A stretch of 17,668 nt of DNA from JBDIBB01 sp039812685. Its GTDB lineage: Bacteria; Acidobacteriota; Vicinamibacteria; Vicinamibacterales; JAFNAJ01. Shown here in pieces: positions 1 to 11,354 of the stretch. The stretch covers positions 1-17,668 of the forward strand of contig JBDIBB010000082.1 of the NCBI GenBank assembly GCA_039812685.1, read 5' to 3'. Position 1 is the stretch's first letter, and each line of letters starts with the position of its first letter. A program made the position numbers and the translations under genes. The notes under the pieces were generated by a model. The model worked only from the letters and a program-made list of their open reading frames with translations, was not told where the DNA came from and searched no databases.

Positions 1-1595
1 CAGTCGGCCGCCGGAGCGGGCGCGCCGATCCGCGCTGCCAGCCCGGCCATCGCGCGCGCCTGCCGATCGTTCAGACGTTCGAGGAGGTATCCCGGTATGA
101 GCTCGGCCGGCTCGCCGGCCAGGTCCCGGGCGATCCGCAGCACCTCGCGGCTGGCCAACCCCTCGGTGTCCGCCTCGTCGAGATCGGCCAGTGCCGGCAG
201 CGTGCGCGCCGGATCGACGAGCAGGCCGACGAGCAGGTCCCGTTCGGCGGGCTTGAGCCGCCCGGCGGTCTCCACGACCGCCTCGGGCACGCTGGTGCGT
301 CGCGTCACGGCGGCCTTCCGGATCTCCGACCTGATCACCTCTTCGGTGATCCGGGCCCGGTGTGCCAGCCGATCGGCGAAGGCGTCGCGCGCGGTGACCT
401 CCGGAATCCGCGCGGCCACGGCGAGCATCTCCTGGACGAACTGCTGGCGGCCGTCGCTGCGCGAGAGATCGTGGGCCGCGACCGCCCGATCCAGCAGGTA
501 GTCGAGGTAGGGCTCGGCCGCGTCGACCAGACGCCGGTAGGCATCGCCGCCTGCCCGCCGCACGAACGTGTCGGGATCCTCCCCCGCCGGAAGCATGGCC
601 ACGCGCACGTCGAACCCCTCGCTCACCAGCAGCTCCGAGGACTTCGCCGCCGCTCCCTGGCCGGCCGGGTCGGGATCGAAGCTGAGCACCACGCGGTTCG
701 TGAAGCGCCTGAGGGTCTGCGCCTGGGGCAGCGTGAGCGCGGTCCCGCAGGTGGCCACCACGTGCTCGACGCCCCCCTGCAGCGCCATGGCGAAGTCGAA
801 GTAGCCCTCGACCAGCACGGCCAGGCCCGCCTTGCGGATGGCGTGCCTGCTCAGGTGCAGGCCGTAGAGCGTTCGTCCCTTCACGTAGATGGGCGTCTCC
901 GGCGAGTTCAGGTACTTCGGCTGCTGGTCGGGCCGCATCGCCCGGCCGCCGAAGGCCACCACCGATCCCGATTCGCGGCTGATGGGAATCATCAGCCGGC
1001 CGCGAAAGCGGTCGACGACCTCGCCGCGCTCGCGCTCCATCACGAGCCCGCTCTTCACCATGAGGGGAAGGGTGAAGCCCGCCCGGGTCAGCCGCGACTT
1101 GAGGCCCTCGCGGTAGGCGGGCGCGAACCCCAGGCCCAGCCGCTCCACGGTGACGGTATCGATGTCGCGCGCCGTGAGCTGCTCGCGCGCGCCGGCACCA
1201 GCCGTCTCGCCCAGCATCTCGCGGAAATAGGCGGCGGCGATCTCGTGCATCCGGAGCAGCGACTCCCGTTCGGCCTCGGCGGCCGGATCGCGGGTCTCCA
1301 CCTCCGGAAGCGTCAGGCCGAAGCGCTGCGCCAGGGTGCGCACGGCCTCGGCGAAGCCGACGCGGTCGCGCAGCTCGACGAACTTGATGGCGTCGCCGCC
1401 CACGCCGCAGCCGAAGCAGTGGAAGAGCCCGCGCTCGCGGTTCACCTGGAACGAGGGGGTCTTCTCGCTGTGGAAGGGACAGAGCCCCTTGTAGGTGGCC
1501 CCCGTACGCCGCAGCGGTACCGTATCGGACACCACGGCCACGATGTCGGCCTGCGTCCGCAGCTCCGCGATGAACGACTGCGGGTAGAGGGGCAT
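1..1595 (-). CDS. dnaG: DNA primase DnaG, C-terminus beyond window
   Basis: DnaG makes the RNA primers for replication and works with the DnaB helicase. About 531 residues are visible from the ATG at 1595. The N-terminal CHC2 zinc finger is intact: CPFHSEKTPSF (C39, H42) and CFGCGVGGD (C60, C63). The catalytic core follows, with the TOPRIM glutamate in VEGYFD near residue 262 and the acidic SFDPDPAG motif near 304-310. The frame stays open to base 1, so part of the C-terminal helicase-binding domain is outside the window; the family is usually about 580-650 residues. The start gives the normal family N-terminus (MPLYPQSFIAELRTQADIV). A GGAG lies about 13 nt upstream, so the ribosome site is weak. 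The gene starts 40 bp after the mutS2 stop on the same strand and is probably co-transcribed with it. In many bacteria rpoD follows dnaG, but that position is not visible here. Confidence 0.97.
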   Translation of the reverse strand, partial: MPLYPQSFIAELRTQADIVAVVSDTVPLRRTGATYKGLCPFHSEKTPSFQVNRERGLFHCFGCGVGGDAIKFVELRDRVGFAEAVRTLAQRFGLTLPEVETRDPAAEAERESLLRMHEIAAAYFREMLGETAGAGAREQLTARDIDTVTVERLGLGFAPAYREGLKSRLTRAGFTLPLMVKSGLVMERERGEVVDRFRGRLMIPISRESGSVVAFGGRAMRPDQQPKYLNSPETPIYVKGRTLYGLHLSRHAIRKAGLAVLVEGYFDFAMALQGGVEHVVATCGTALTLPQAQTLRRFTNRVVLSFDPDPAGQGAAAKSSELLVSEGFDVRVAMLPAGEDPDTFVRRAGGDAYRRLVDAAEPYLDYLLDRAVAAHDLSRSDGRQQFVQEMLAVAARIPEVTARDAFADRLAHRARITEEVIRSEIRKAAVTRRTSVPEAVVETAGRLKPAERDLLVGLLVDPARTLPALADLDEADTEGLASREVLRIARDLAGEPAELIPGYLLERLNDRQARAMAGLAARIGAPAPAAD

Positions 1596-1635
1596 GGACG
1601 GTTGGCGTTCTCCGACCGCGCTGTGGCGCGCGGCG

Positions 1636-4137
1636 CTACTCCTTGAGTTCCACCAGCGTCGCACCCGCCCCGCCCTGGTCGGGGGGAGCCGCGCTGAACT
1701 TCGCGACCTGCGGGTGCTGCGCCAGATAGGCTGCCAGGCCGCGCCGCAGCTGCCCGGTGCCGTGACCGTGAATCAGGCGAACCGTCCGCAGCTCGGCCAG
1801 GACCGCCTCGTCCAGGAACTTGTCCGCGCGCGAGACGGCTTCGTCCACCGTGCACCCGATCACGTTCAGCTCCGTGGCGGCGTGCTCGCGCGGCGGCGCC
1901 TCCAGCCTCACCTGGACGCGGGCTGCCGGCGCGGGCGCCGGTCCGGCACCGACCACGTGCAACTGGTCAACGGGCGTGCGCAATCGCTTGCCGCGCACCT
2001 CCACCTCGGCCTCGCGCCCGAAGATCGCGTGCACGACGCCTTCGACGCCGAGCGGGCCCACGCGGACCCGATCGCCGGGCACCGGCGGTCGCGCGGTGGC
2101 CACGGCCGTCGCACCGGGCGCGGCCGCGTCGCGGCGCGCGGCAGGGCCAGCCGCCGCCGCGGCCTGGGCCCGCAGGCGCGCTTCGACCGAGTCGAGGACG
2201 TCGCGGGCTTCCGCGCGCAACTGGCCGGTCTCGCCCGTCGACAGCGGCGTCGTCGTGGCGGCCGCCCGCCGCGCCGCCTGCGAGGCCAGCGTCGCCGCCT
2301 TGCGCTTGACGTCCTCCACGACATCGTCGATCTCGCGACGGGCCTCGCGCAGCCGTTCGCCGACCTGCGTCTCGATCCGCTGCCTGAGCTGATCTTCCTT
2401 CTGACGCAGCGATTCCTCGCGGACGCGGTACCGGCCTTCCTGCTCGGCGATGGCCTGGCGTTCGCGCCGCACGAGCCGGCGCTCGTGTTCGAGGGCGTGC
2501 TGTTCCTCGTTGAGCTTCGCGAGGTGCTCGGCCAGCTGCGTCTCTCGCGCGCTGCGATACGACCGCGCGGTGTCGATGATGGAAGCCGGCAGCCCGAGCC
2601 GGGCGGCCATCTCCAGCGCAAGGCTCGTCCCCGGCGACCCGTAGACCAGACGGAACGTGGGCTCGAAGCCCGGCGTGAAGCCGAAGGCCGCGCACGCGAC
2701 GCCCTCCGTCGTCGAGGCGTACGTCTTCAGCGTGTCGTAATGCGTGGTGGCCACGACCTGCGCGCCCCGCTTGCGGAAGTGCTCGATCACGGCCATGCCG
2801 AGCGCGCCGCCCTCCACCGGATCGGTGCCAGAGCCCACCTCGTCGAGCAGCACGAGCGCGGGCAGCGACAGCGACCGCTCGATGCGGACGATGTTGCTCA
2901 TGTGCCACGAGAAGGTGCTGAGGTTGGCCGCAATCGACTGCTCGTCGCCGATGTCGGCGAACACCGACTGGAAGACCGGCAGGCGCGAACCCTCGGCGGC
3001 CGGCACGTACAGCCCGGCCTGCGCCATCAGCGCGAGCAGCCCGGCGGTCTTCAGCGCCACGGTCTTGCCGCCGGTGTTCGGGCCGGTGATCACGAGCACC
3101 GAGGTCGGCGGGATGAGCATCACGTCGACCGGGACCGGTCCCTGCGCGCGCGGTTCGTACTCCTGGCCGGCGGGCCTCGGCAGCCTCGCCTCCACGGCCG
3201 GGATGAGCAGCGGGTGACGCGCCGCCAGCAGTTCCAGGCGCCCGTCGTGCGAGAGCTCCGGCGCCGCGGCATCGCACAGGCGCGCGAAGCGGGCCTTGGC
3301 CTGGACCTCGTCAAGCGCCGCCGCGGCCTCGAGCGTCTGGGCGAGGTCGGCGCCGCGCGCACGGAACCCGTCGGTCAGCGCGAGCAGGATGCGGCGCTGT
3401 TCCTCGGCCTCCTGCTCCAGCAGGGCGACGATGTCGTTGTTGATGTCGACCGTGCTGAGGGGCTCGAGGAACAGGCTCGCGCCCGACGAGGAGGCGCCGT
3501 GCACGATGCCCGGCAGCGACGTGCGGTGCTCGGCGCGCACCAGCAGCACGTAGCGGCCGTTGCGATCGGTGATCACCTGCTCCTGCAGGTACTTGGCCGT
3601 GTCGCGCGACCGGATGTAGCTCTCGAGGGTGCCCCGCAGGCGTGCGCGCTGCTTGCGCAGCCGGTCGCGGATGCCGCGCAACGCCGGGCTGGCGTGATCG
3701 AACACCTCGCCGGCGGGATCGATCGCGCGCCGCACGTCCGCGATCTCGCGTTCGAAGGAGGCCGTGCCGCCCACCAGGGCCGTCAGCATCGGGAACCGCT
3801 CGCGGGGGTGCCGGCGGATGGCGTGCGCGCACTGATCGACCGACTCGAGGAAGGCGGCCAGGCCGAGCAGCGGCAGCGGCTCCAGCGCCAGGCGTTCCTG
3901 CGTCAGCGCGTCGAGGGTCTCTTCGAGGTCGCTGGCGGCGCGAAGGGGAATCCCCGGGGCGTCGGTGAGCAGCCGGACGGCTTCGCCCGTCGTCGAGAGC
4001 GCCTCGGCCACGGTTCGCGCGTCGGTGCCCGGCGTCAGGGCCGCGAGCCGGCGCTCGCCGAGCGATGTGAGCGCAAGACCGCGCACCACCGCGAGGATCC
4101 GGTCGAACTCGAGCGCCTTCAGCGTGGGCGAATGCAT
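1636..4137 (-). CDS. mutS2: MutS2 family ATPase/endonuclease
   Basis: An 833-residue MutS2, close to the usual 780-830. MutS2 proteins act on branched DNA or collided ribosomes rather than in classical mismatch repair. The N-terminus (HSPTLKALEFDRILAVV) is typical and there is no MutS mismatch-recognition domain. The Walker A is GPNTGGKT at about 352-359, followed by the FADIGDEQSIAANLSTFS signature and a Walker B with LLDEVGSGTDP near 426-437. A long charged coiled coil covers roughly 500-640. An Ala/Pro-rich linker and a small KOW-like segment (PGDRVRVGPLGVEGVV) come next, then a C-terminal Smr domain from about 755. Smr keeps the GxG core (HGHGTG, 790-795), but the upstream LDLR-type motif reads LNVI (757-760). 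No clear Shine-Dalgarno precedes the ATG. Family assignment is secure; nuclease activity is uncertain because of the altered motif. Confidence 0.97.
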   Translation of the reverse strand: MHSPTLKALEFDRILAVVRGLALTSLGERRLAALTPGTDARTVAEALSTTGEAVRLLTDAPGIPLRAASDLEETLDALTQERLALEPLPLLGLAAFLESVDQCAHAIRRHPRERFPMLTALVGGTASFEREIADVRRAIDPAGEVFDHASPALRGIRDRLRKQRARLRGTLESYIRSRDTAKYLQEQVITDRNGRYVLLVRAEHRTSLPGIVHGASSSGASLFLEPLSTVDINNDIVALLEQEAEEQRRILLALTDGFRARGADLAQTLEAAAALDEVQAKARFARLCDAAAPELSHDGRLELLAARHPLLIPAVEARLPRPAGQEYEPRAQGPVPVDVMLIPPTSVLVITGPNTGGKTVALKTAGLLALMAQAGLYVPAAEGSRLPVFQSVFADIGDEQSIAANLSTFSWHMSNIVRIERSLSLPALVLLDEVGSGTDPVEGGALGMAVIEHFRKRGAQVVATTHYDTLKTYASTTEGVACAAFGFTPGFEPTFRLVYGSPGTSLALEMAARLGLPASIIDTARSYRSARETQLAEHLAKLNEEQHALEHERRLVRRERQAIAEQEGRYRVREESLRQKEDQLRQRIETQVGERLREARREIDDVVEDVKRKAATLASQAARRAAATTTPLSTGETGQLRAEARDVLDSVEARLRAQAAAAAGPAARRDAAAPGATAVATARPPVPGDRVRVGPLGVEGVVHAIFGREAEVEVRGKRLRTPVDQLHVVGAGPAPAPAARVQVRLEAPPREHAATELNVIGCTVDEAVSRADKFLDEAVLAELRTVRLIHGHGTGQLRRGLAAYLAQHPQVAKFSAAPPDQGGAGATLVELKE

Positions 4138-4203
4138 GGGCGAGAGGTGAGCGGCCGAGCGACCACGACGACATCTGGTCCGCCCACTGCTGAACCACTA
4201 ATC

Positions 4204-4476
4204 CTACCACACGACCCGCGCGCCGTGAACCGCCGCCGCCTGCGCGCCCGTGGCGGAATCGGGTGGCGGCCGACCGTCCTGGTCGGCGGGCGGCGTCCGG
4301 GGTGGCCACGGTCTCCGGGACTGGCAGTCCGTGGTGGAAGTGCCGCGTCGCACCGAGACGGGCGCGGCGCCCGGCTGGCCAGGCGCGACGACCGAGAATA
4401 CGGCCAGTATTTGAAGGAGGAGCAACGCCGCCAGCCGGGATGCCCCGCCCGTCGAATGCAGCGCCACTTTCGCCAC
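4204..4476 (-). CDS. Small putative secreted protein, unknown function
   Basis: A possible 90-residue protein from a GTG at 4476 to TAG at 4204, lying between larB and mutS2 on their strand. It begins with a plausible signal peptide: a short polar stretch with K and R, a hydrophobic core LAALLLLQILAVFSVVA, and a small-residue region around PGQPGAA that could be cleaved. The rest is Pro, Arg and Ala rich, has one Cys and contains no domain I recognise. Third codon positions are mostly G or C, as in neighbouring genes. Against it: the frame also opens upstream at an ATG at 4557 inside larB, no good Shine-Dalgarno stands before the GTG, and Arg/Pro/Ala-rich open frames arise by chance at this GC content. 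The hydrophobic N-terminus is the main argument for it. It sits 22 nt after the larB stop and 66 nt before the mutS2 start. Confidence 0.35.
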   Translation of the reverse strand: MAKVALHSTGGASRLAALLLLQILAVFSVVAPGQPGAAPVSVRRGTSTTDCQSRRPWPPRTPPADQDGRPPPDSATGAQAAAVHGARVVW

Positions 4477-4498
4477 GGGCTGCTGGGCCCGTGAGGCC

Positions 4499-5281
<783 letters not shown>

Positions 5282-5475
5282 GGGGACTGGGCAGCGGCAC
5301 GAGATCCGGACCGGATGACGCCGACGCTCGCGGCGCGGCAGCCGAACGCCGCTCGCGGGGGCCGCATCGCCGGCGCGGCCCGCAGGCCGCCAGGGTTCAT
5401 AGTGGCATCGATGCGCGTCGACGACAAAGCGCCGGGTGATCGAGGCCGGATCGACGCGGCGCGGCCCGGGTCACA

Positions 5476-5505
5476 TTGACTTGTTGGCGACGCGCTCGCT
5501 AGACT
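5476..5505 (+). promoter_or_regulatory. Sigma70-type promoter of the GT2 gene
   Basis: TTGACT (5476-5481) and TAGACT (5500-5505) are separated by 18 bp, in a short stretch less GC-rich than its surroundings. Transcription would begin near 5512, giving a leader of about 33 nt before the ATG at 5545. The hexamers match the consensus at five and four positions. This is read from sequence only. Confidence 0.65.
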
Positions 5506-5514
5506 CAGTCGCTT

Positions 5515-5526
5515 GGGCGCACGCCC
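5515..5526. repeat. Short inverted repeat at the predicted transcript start
   Basis: GGGCG-CA-CGCCC lies just downstream of the predicted +1 of the glycosyltransferase gene. It could fold into a small hairpin at the 5' end of the mRNA or act as an operator. At this GC content a 5-bp arm is weak evidence. Confidence 0.3.
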
Positions 5527-5544
5527 CCTCAGAGCGCTGACCAG

Positions 5545-7041
<1,497 letters not shown>

Positions 7042-7047
7042 CGCGCG

Positions 7048-7068
7048 CCGGGGACCCTTCGGTTCCGG
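7048..7068 (+). terminator. Possible terminator hairpin after the GT2 gene
   Basis: Starting 7 nt after the stop, CCGG plus GGACC pairs with GGTTCC plus GG around a CTTC loop, with one bulge. No T-run follows, so it may be a weak or Rho-assisted terminator or simply a 3' end hairpin. Confidence 0.35.
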
Positions 7069-7095
7069 GCCGCCCCGCGGGAATCCAGCGACATG

Positions 7096-7116
7096 CGGCG
7101 CCGGTGGCAGGCGCCG
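7096..7116 (+). terminator. GC hairpin between the GT2 gene and toxin-antitoxin promoter
   Basis: CGGCGCC and GGCGCCG form a perfect 7-bp stem around a 7-nt loop (7103-7109). It has no T-run. It sits just before the toxin-antitoxin promoter and could help insulate that promoter from read-through. Confidence 0.35.
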
Positions 7117-7122
7117 GCAGGC

Positions 7123-7151
7123 TGGAAATCTCCCGAACGGGAGTCTATCCT
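7123..7151 (+). promoter_or_regulatory. Predicted promoter of the Xre-RES operon
   Basis: TGGAAA (7123-7128) and TATCCT (7146-7151) are spaced by exactly 17 bp. Each matches the sigma70 consensus at four of six positions. Transcription would start near 7158, just before the AGGAG at 7161-7165. A perfect palindrome fills most of the spacer, as expected for an autoregulated antitoxin promoter. Confidence 0.55.
7130..7143. promoter_or_regulatory. Palindromic operator candidate for the antitoxin
   Basis: CTCCCG-AA-CGGGAG is a perfect 6-bp inverted repeat lying between the predicted -35 and -10. Xre/DUF2384 antitoxins bind palindromes in their own promoters, and binding here would block RNA polymerase. 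The link to this antitoxin is inferred from position. Confidence 0.5.
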
Positions 7152-7170
7152 GTTGCTGACAGGAGAGCGC

Positions 7171-7611
7171 ATGCGCGCCGTCCCGCCAGCCTATCCCGCC
7201 ACGCGCCACGAGCCCGAGCCGGTGGTGGATCTCGCCTCGCGGCCGGCGCGCGAGCGCCTGAGCCCGTCGGCGCTGAAGGCCTTCTTCTCGATCACCCAGC
7301 GATGGGGGGTGCGCGACGAGGACGCGCGGGCCCTGCTCGGCGGCGTGTCCAACGGCCCGTTCTACCGCTGGAAGAAGGATCCGGCGCGGACGCTCGACAC
7401 CGACACGCTGACGCGGATCTCCTTCCTCGTGGGCATCTTCAAGGCGTTGCACCTGCTCTACGGGCCGGCGCTCGCCGACCAGTGGGTGGGCCTGCCCAAC
7501 ACCAACCGCCTGTTCGCGGGGCGCACGCCGCTCGGCTTCATGATCGACGGGGGCCTGCCGGCCATGCAGGCGGTGCGCCGGCTGCTGGACGCGCGGCGCG
7601 GCGGCGCGTGA
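7171..7611 (+). CDS. Xre/MbcA/ParS-type antitoxin (DUF2384)
   Basis: A 146-residue antitoxin that should neutralise the RES toxin encoded directly after it and repress the shared promoter. Residues about 32-75 form a Xre-like helix-turn-helix region (DARALLGGVSNGPFYRWKK). Residues about 85-143 match the toxin-binding DUF2384 domain, with KALHLLYG, the W105 region and NTNRLFAGRTPLGFMIDGG. I chose the ATG at 7171 because AGGAG (7161-7165) lies 5 nt before it and it falls after the predicted promoter. An in-frame ATG at 7093 would place the promoter inside the gene. The stop overlaps the toxin's GTG in a GTGA, so translation of the two is probably coupled. Assignment is strong because domain, order and overlap all agree. 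Confidence 0.93.
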   Translation: MRAVPPAYPATRHEPEPVVDLASRPARERLSPSALKAFFSITQRWGVRDEDARALLGGVSNGPFYRWKKDPARTLDTDTLTRISFLVGIFKALHLLYGPALADQWVGLPNTNRLFAGRTPLGFMIDGGLPAMQAVRRLLDARRGGA

Positions 7612-8303
7612 CCGGCGCCCTCCCGCCGACGTCGCTGGTGCGGCGCTTCGACACCAGCCGGCTCGTGCCCTCCGGCTACGGCCGGTCGGGGTCGGTGCTG
7701 GCGGAAATCGCGGAGGACGAGCCGCACCTGCGCGACCTGTTCGACCTCGACATCGCCACCAGCGATCGGGTGCTCGGCGAGAACGGGCGGCTGCCGGGCA
7801 TCGGGCCCGGGGAACTCGTCTTCGGCGTGCCCGGTTTCCGCGTCGTCAACGCCGCGTTCGCGCACGCGCACCCGATGGGGAGCCGGTTCAACGGCCCGGA
7901 CCGCGGGGCGTGGTACGCGGCGTTCGACGTGGAGACCGCGCAGGCCGAGGTCGCCTTTCACAAGGCCGCCGAATATGCCGAAATCGGCTGGTTCGACGAC
8001 CGCGTGACCTGCGACGAGTACCTCGCCGATTTCAGCGCCGACCTGCACGATCTGCGACACGATCGCCGGTTCGCGGCGTGCCTGACGCCCGGAAGTTACG
8101 TCGAGTCGCAGGCGCTGGCGGCGCGGCTGCTCGAGGCGGGCTCGCTCGGCGTGGTCTACCCGAGCGTGCGGCAGCGCGGCGGCACCTGCGTGGCGGCGTT
8201 CCGGCCAGCCCTGGTGAACCACGTGCGAATGGGCGCCAGCTACGCGTTCGAGTGGGCCGGCGCGCCCACGCCGCGCGTCACGCGCGTGGCGCGACCGCGG
8301 TGA
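7608..8303 (+). CDS. RES-domain toxin, NAD+ phosphorylase family
   Basis: A 231-residue RES protein. Characterised RES toxins (MbcT, P. putida Res) destroy NAD+, by phosphorolysis in MbcT, and stop growth unless their DUF2384 antitoxin is present. The conserved Arg-Glu-Ser set is visible: R93 in GSRFNGP, E114 in TAQAEVAFH and S186 in VVYPSVRQRGG. WYAA (102-105) follows the Arg as usual. The N-terminal 85 residues before the core (LVRRFDTSRLVPSGYG onward) fit a longer RES subgroup of about 230 residues rather than the short ones of about 150. The frame starts at GTG 7608, overlapping the antitoxin stop by 4 nt. No Shine-Dalgarno of its own is visible, so translation should depend on the antitoxin. 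The protein appears intact. Confidence 0.93.
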   Translation: MTGALPPTSLVRRFDTSRLVPSGYGRSGSVLAEIAEDEPHLRDLFDLDIATSDRVLGENGRLPGIGPGELVFGVPGFRVVNAAFAHAHPMGSRFNGPDRGAWYAAFDVETAQAEVAFHKAAEYAEIGWFDDRVTCDEYLADFSADLHDLRHDRRFAACLTPGSYVESQALAARLLEAGSLGVVYPSVRQRGGTCVAAFRPALVNHVRMGASYAFEWAGAPTPRVTRVARPR

Positions 8304-8325
8304 CCGGAGGGCCAGGGCCCCCCGG
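8304..8325 (+). terminator. Possible terminator hairpin after the toxin gene
   Basis: Immediately after the stop, CCGGAGGGC pairs with GCCCCCCGG around a CAGG loop, with one A-C mismatch. There is no T-run, so its strength as a terminator is doubtful. Confidence 0.35.
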
Positions 8326-8387
8326 CCGTGATGCCGGTGGTGGCGGTGAGGATCGGGCGGTCCTGAGGCCCGGGCCCCGAGGCCGAC

Positions 8388-8393
8388 TATAAT
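8388..8393 (+). promoter_or_regulatory. Perfect -10 box (TATAAT) just before lepA
   Basis: A consensus TATAAT ends 12 nt before the lepA ATG. The expected +1 is near 8400, which leaves a leader of only about 5-6 nt. No good -35 is found 16-19 bp upstream. The transcript would be leaderless or nearly so, which fits the lack of a Shine-Dalgarno. Confidence 0.6.
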
Positions 8394-8405
8394 CGTGGGT
8401 TCCCG

Positions 8406-10208
<1,803 letters not shown>

Positions 10209-10221
10209 CCGGCCCAACGCC

Positions 10222-10962
10222 ATGCCCAACGAACCCCGCAAGAAGGGCGCCCCGGCGCCGACCGCCGCGCCCGCCTGGCGCAAGTCGACGGCGCGCGAGT
10301 ACTTCGAGTCGATCGTCATCGCGGTGATCCTCGCGCTGTTCGTCCGCACCTGGGTGGTGCAGGCGTTCAAGATCCCCACCGGATCGATGGAGAACAACCT
10401 GCTCATCGGCGACCACCTGCTGGTGAACAAGTTCGTGTTCGCGCCATCGGCCACCTCGGCCGAGCGCCTGCTGCTGCCGCTCTCCCGCGTCGCGCGCGGC
10501 GACGTCGTCGTGTTCAAGTACCCCGAGGAGCCCGAGCGCGACTTCATCAAGCGCGTGATCGGGCTGCCGGGCGAGACGCTGGAACTGCGCCGCAAGGTCG
10601 TGTACATCAACGGCCAGCCGCTCGAGGAGCCCTACGTGCACTTCCTGCAGCCGGCCGGCGATGGCACCGGCGAGTTGACGGTCTTCGACCTGCGCGAGTC
10701 CTATGGCCCGGTCGTGGTGCCCGAGGGGCACTACTTCGTCATGGGCGACAATCGCGACAACTCCCGCGACAGCCGCTATTGGGGATTCCTGCCGGAACGA
10801 TATATCAAGGGAAAGGCCCTGCTCGTGTACTGGTCGTACGAGGCCGGACGCGAGGACTACGCCGACGAGAGCATGGGCGGCACGCTGCGCCGGCTGACGG
10901 GCGTGGTGACCCACTTCTTCACCCGGACGCGGTGGGAGCGGATGTTCCACCAGATTCGCTGA
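10222..10962 (+). CDS. lepB: Signal peptidase I
   Basis: LepB removes signal peptides from exported proteins at the outer face of the inner membrane. The 246-residue protein has one N-terminal membrane segment (about 30-48) after a basic tail. Family boxes are complete: the catalytic Ser in IPTGSMENNL (S55), the general-base Lys in DFIKRVIGLPGE (K110) and the C-terminal box GDNRDNSRDSRYWGF (175-189). It starts 13 nt after lepA and is very likely co-transcribed with it. The only purine-rich stretch upstream is inside the lepA end, about 18 nt away, so translation may be coupled to lepA. The C-terminal extension of about 40 residues (HFFTRTRWERMFHQIR at the end) has no recognised role. Confidence 0.98.
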   Translation: MPNEPRKKGAPAPTAAPAWRKSTAREYFESIVIAVILALFVRTWVVQAFKIPTGSMENNLLIGDHLLVNKFVFAPSATSAERLLLPLSRVARGDVVVFKYPEEPERDFIKRVIGLPGETLELRRKVVYINGQPLEEPYVHFLQPAGDGTGELTVFDLRESYGPVVVPEGHYFVMGDNRDNSRDSRYWGFLPERYIKGKALLVYWSYEAGREDYADESMGGTLRRLTGVVTHFFTRTRWERMFHQIR

Positions 10963-10976
10963 GCCGGAGGACGACG

Positions 10977-11336
10977 ATGGCCGGGACCATTCGGGCGCTG
11001 ATCAAGCTGGCGCTGGTCGTGCTCGTCGTGCACGCCGGGGTCCGCGTGGTGCCACCGTTCTGGAACTACGTGAAGTTCCGCGACGCCTGCGAGGAGATCG
11101 CGCGGTTCTCCTCCAGGCGCAGCGTGGAAGAGGTGACGACGCGGGTGCTGACCAAGGCCGGCCAGTTCGACATCCCGCTGCGCCAGGAACAGCTCCAGGT
11201 GCGCAAGCAGGGCAACGTCACGTTCATCGAGGCCGACTACACGGCTCAACTCGAGTACCTGCCGACGAAGTTCTATCCCTACGACTTCCGCATCCGCGTG
11301 CAGGGGACCCCGCCCGCCTACGACAGTCTCCCGTAG
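10977..11336 (+). CDS. Small membrane-anchored protein, DUF4845-like layout
   Basis: A 119-residue protein with one N-terminal membrane segment (LIKLALVVLVVHAGVRVV, about 8-25). A soluble, probably periplasmic part of about 95 residues follows, with VEEVTTRVLTKAGQFDIPLRQEQLQV and a C-terminal beta-rich stretch. Size, topology and position directly after lepB recall the DUF4845 proteins found after lepB in many bacteria, but I cannot confirm membership from sequence alone. The start is well supported: GGAGG (10966-10970) stands 6 nt before the ATG, and the gene begins 14 nt after the lepB stop. It ends 18 bp from the stop of the convergent cyclodeaminase gene. Function is unknown; context suggests the cell envelope. 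Confidence 0.85.
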   Translation: MAGTIRALIKLALVVLVVHAGVRVVPPFWNYVKFRDACEEIARFSSRRSVEEVTTRVLTKAGQFDIPLRQEQLQVRKQGNVTFIEADYTAQLEYLPTKFYPYDFRIRVQGTPPAYDSLP

Positions 11337-11354
11337 CCGGCCGCGGCGCCCGCG

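Noticed and set aside
360..1646. 428-codon open frame on the plus strand
   Set aside because: It is antisense to dnaG, which has complete zinc-finger and TOPRIM motifs. The product is low-complexity.
4163..4210. Four CCAC boxes spaced 21, 11 and 12 bp upstream of mutS2
   Set aside because: The tetramer is too short and common in this sequence. Helical phasing is suggestive but not enough to call an operator.
1594..4494. 966-codon open frame on the plus strand
   Set aside because: It is antisense to mutS2, whose motifs are unmistakable. The translation is Arg/Gly/Leu rich without domains, as expected of a high-GC antisense frame.
5282..5470. Possible -10 (TATGAA on the minus strand near 5397-5402) for larB
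   Set aside because: The nearest TTGTCG is about 20 bp away, too far for a normal spacer, so I could not support a promoter.
7093..7170. Earlier in-frame ATG for the antitoxin (26 extra residues)
   Set aside because: The extension would contain the predicted promoter and palindrome, and ATG 7171 has an AGGAG at good distance.
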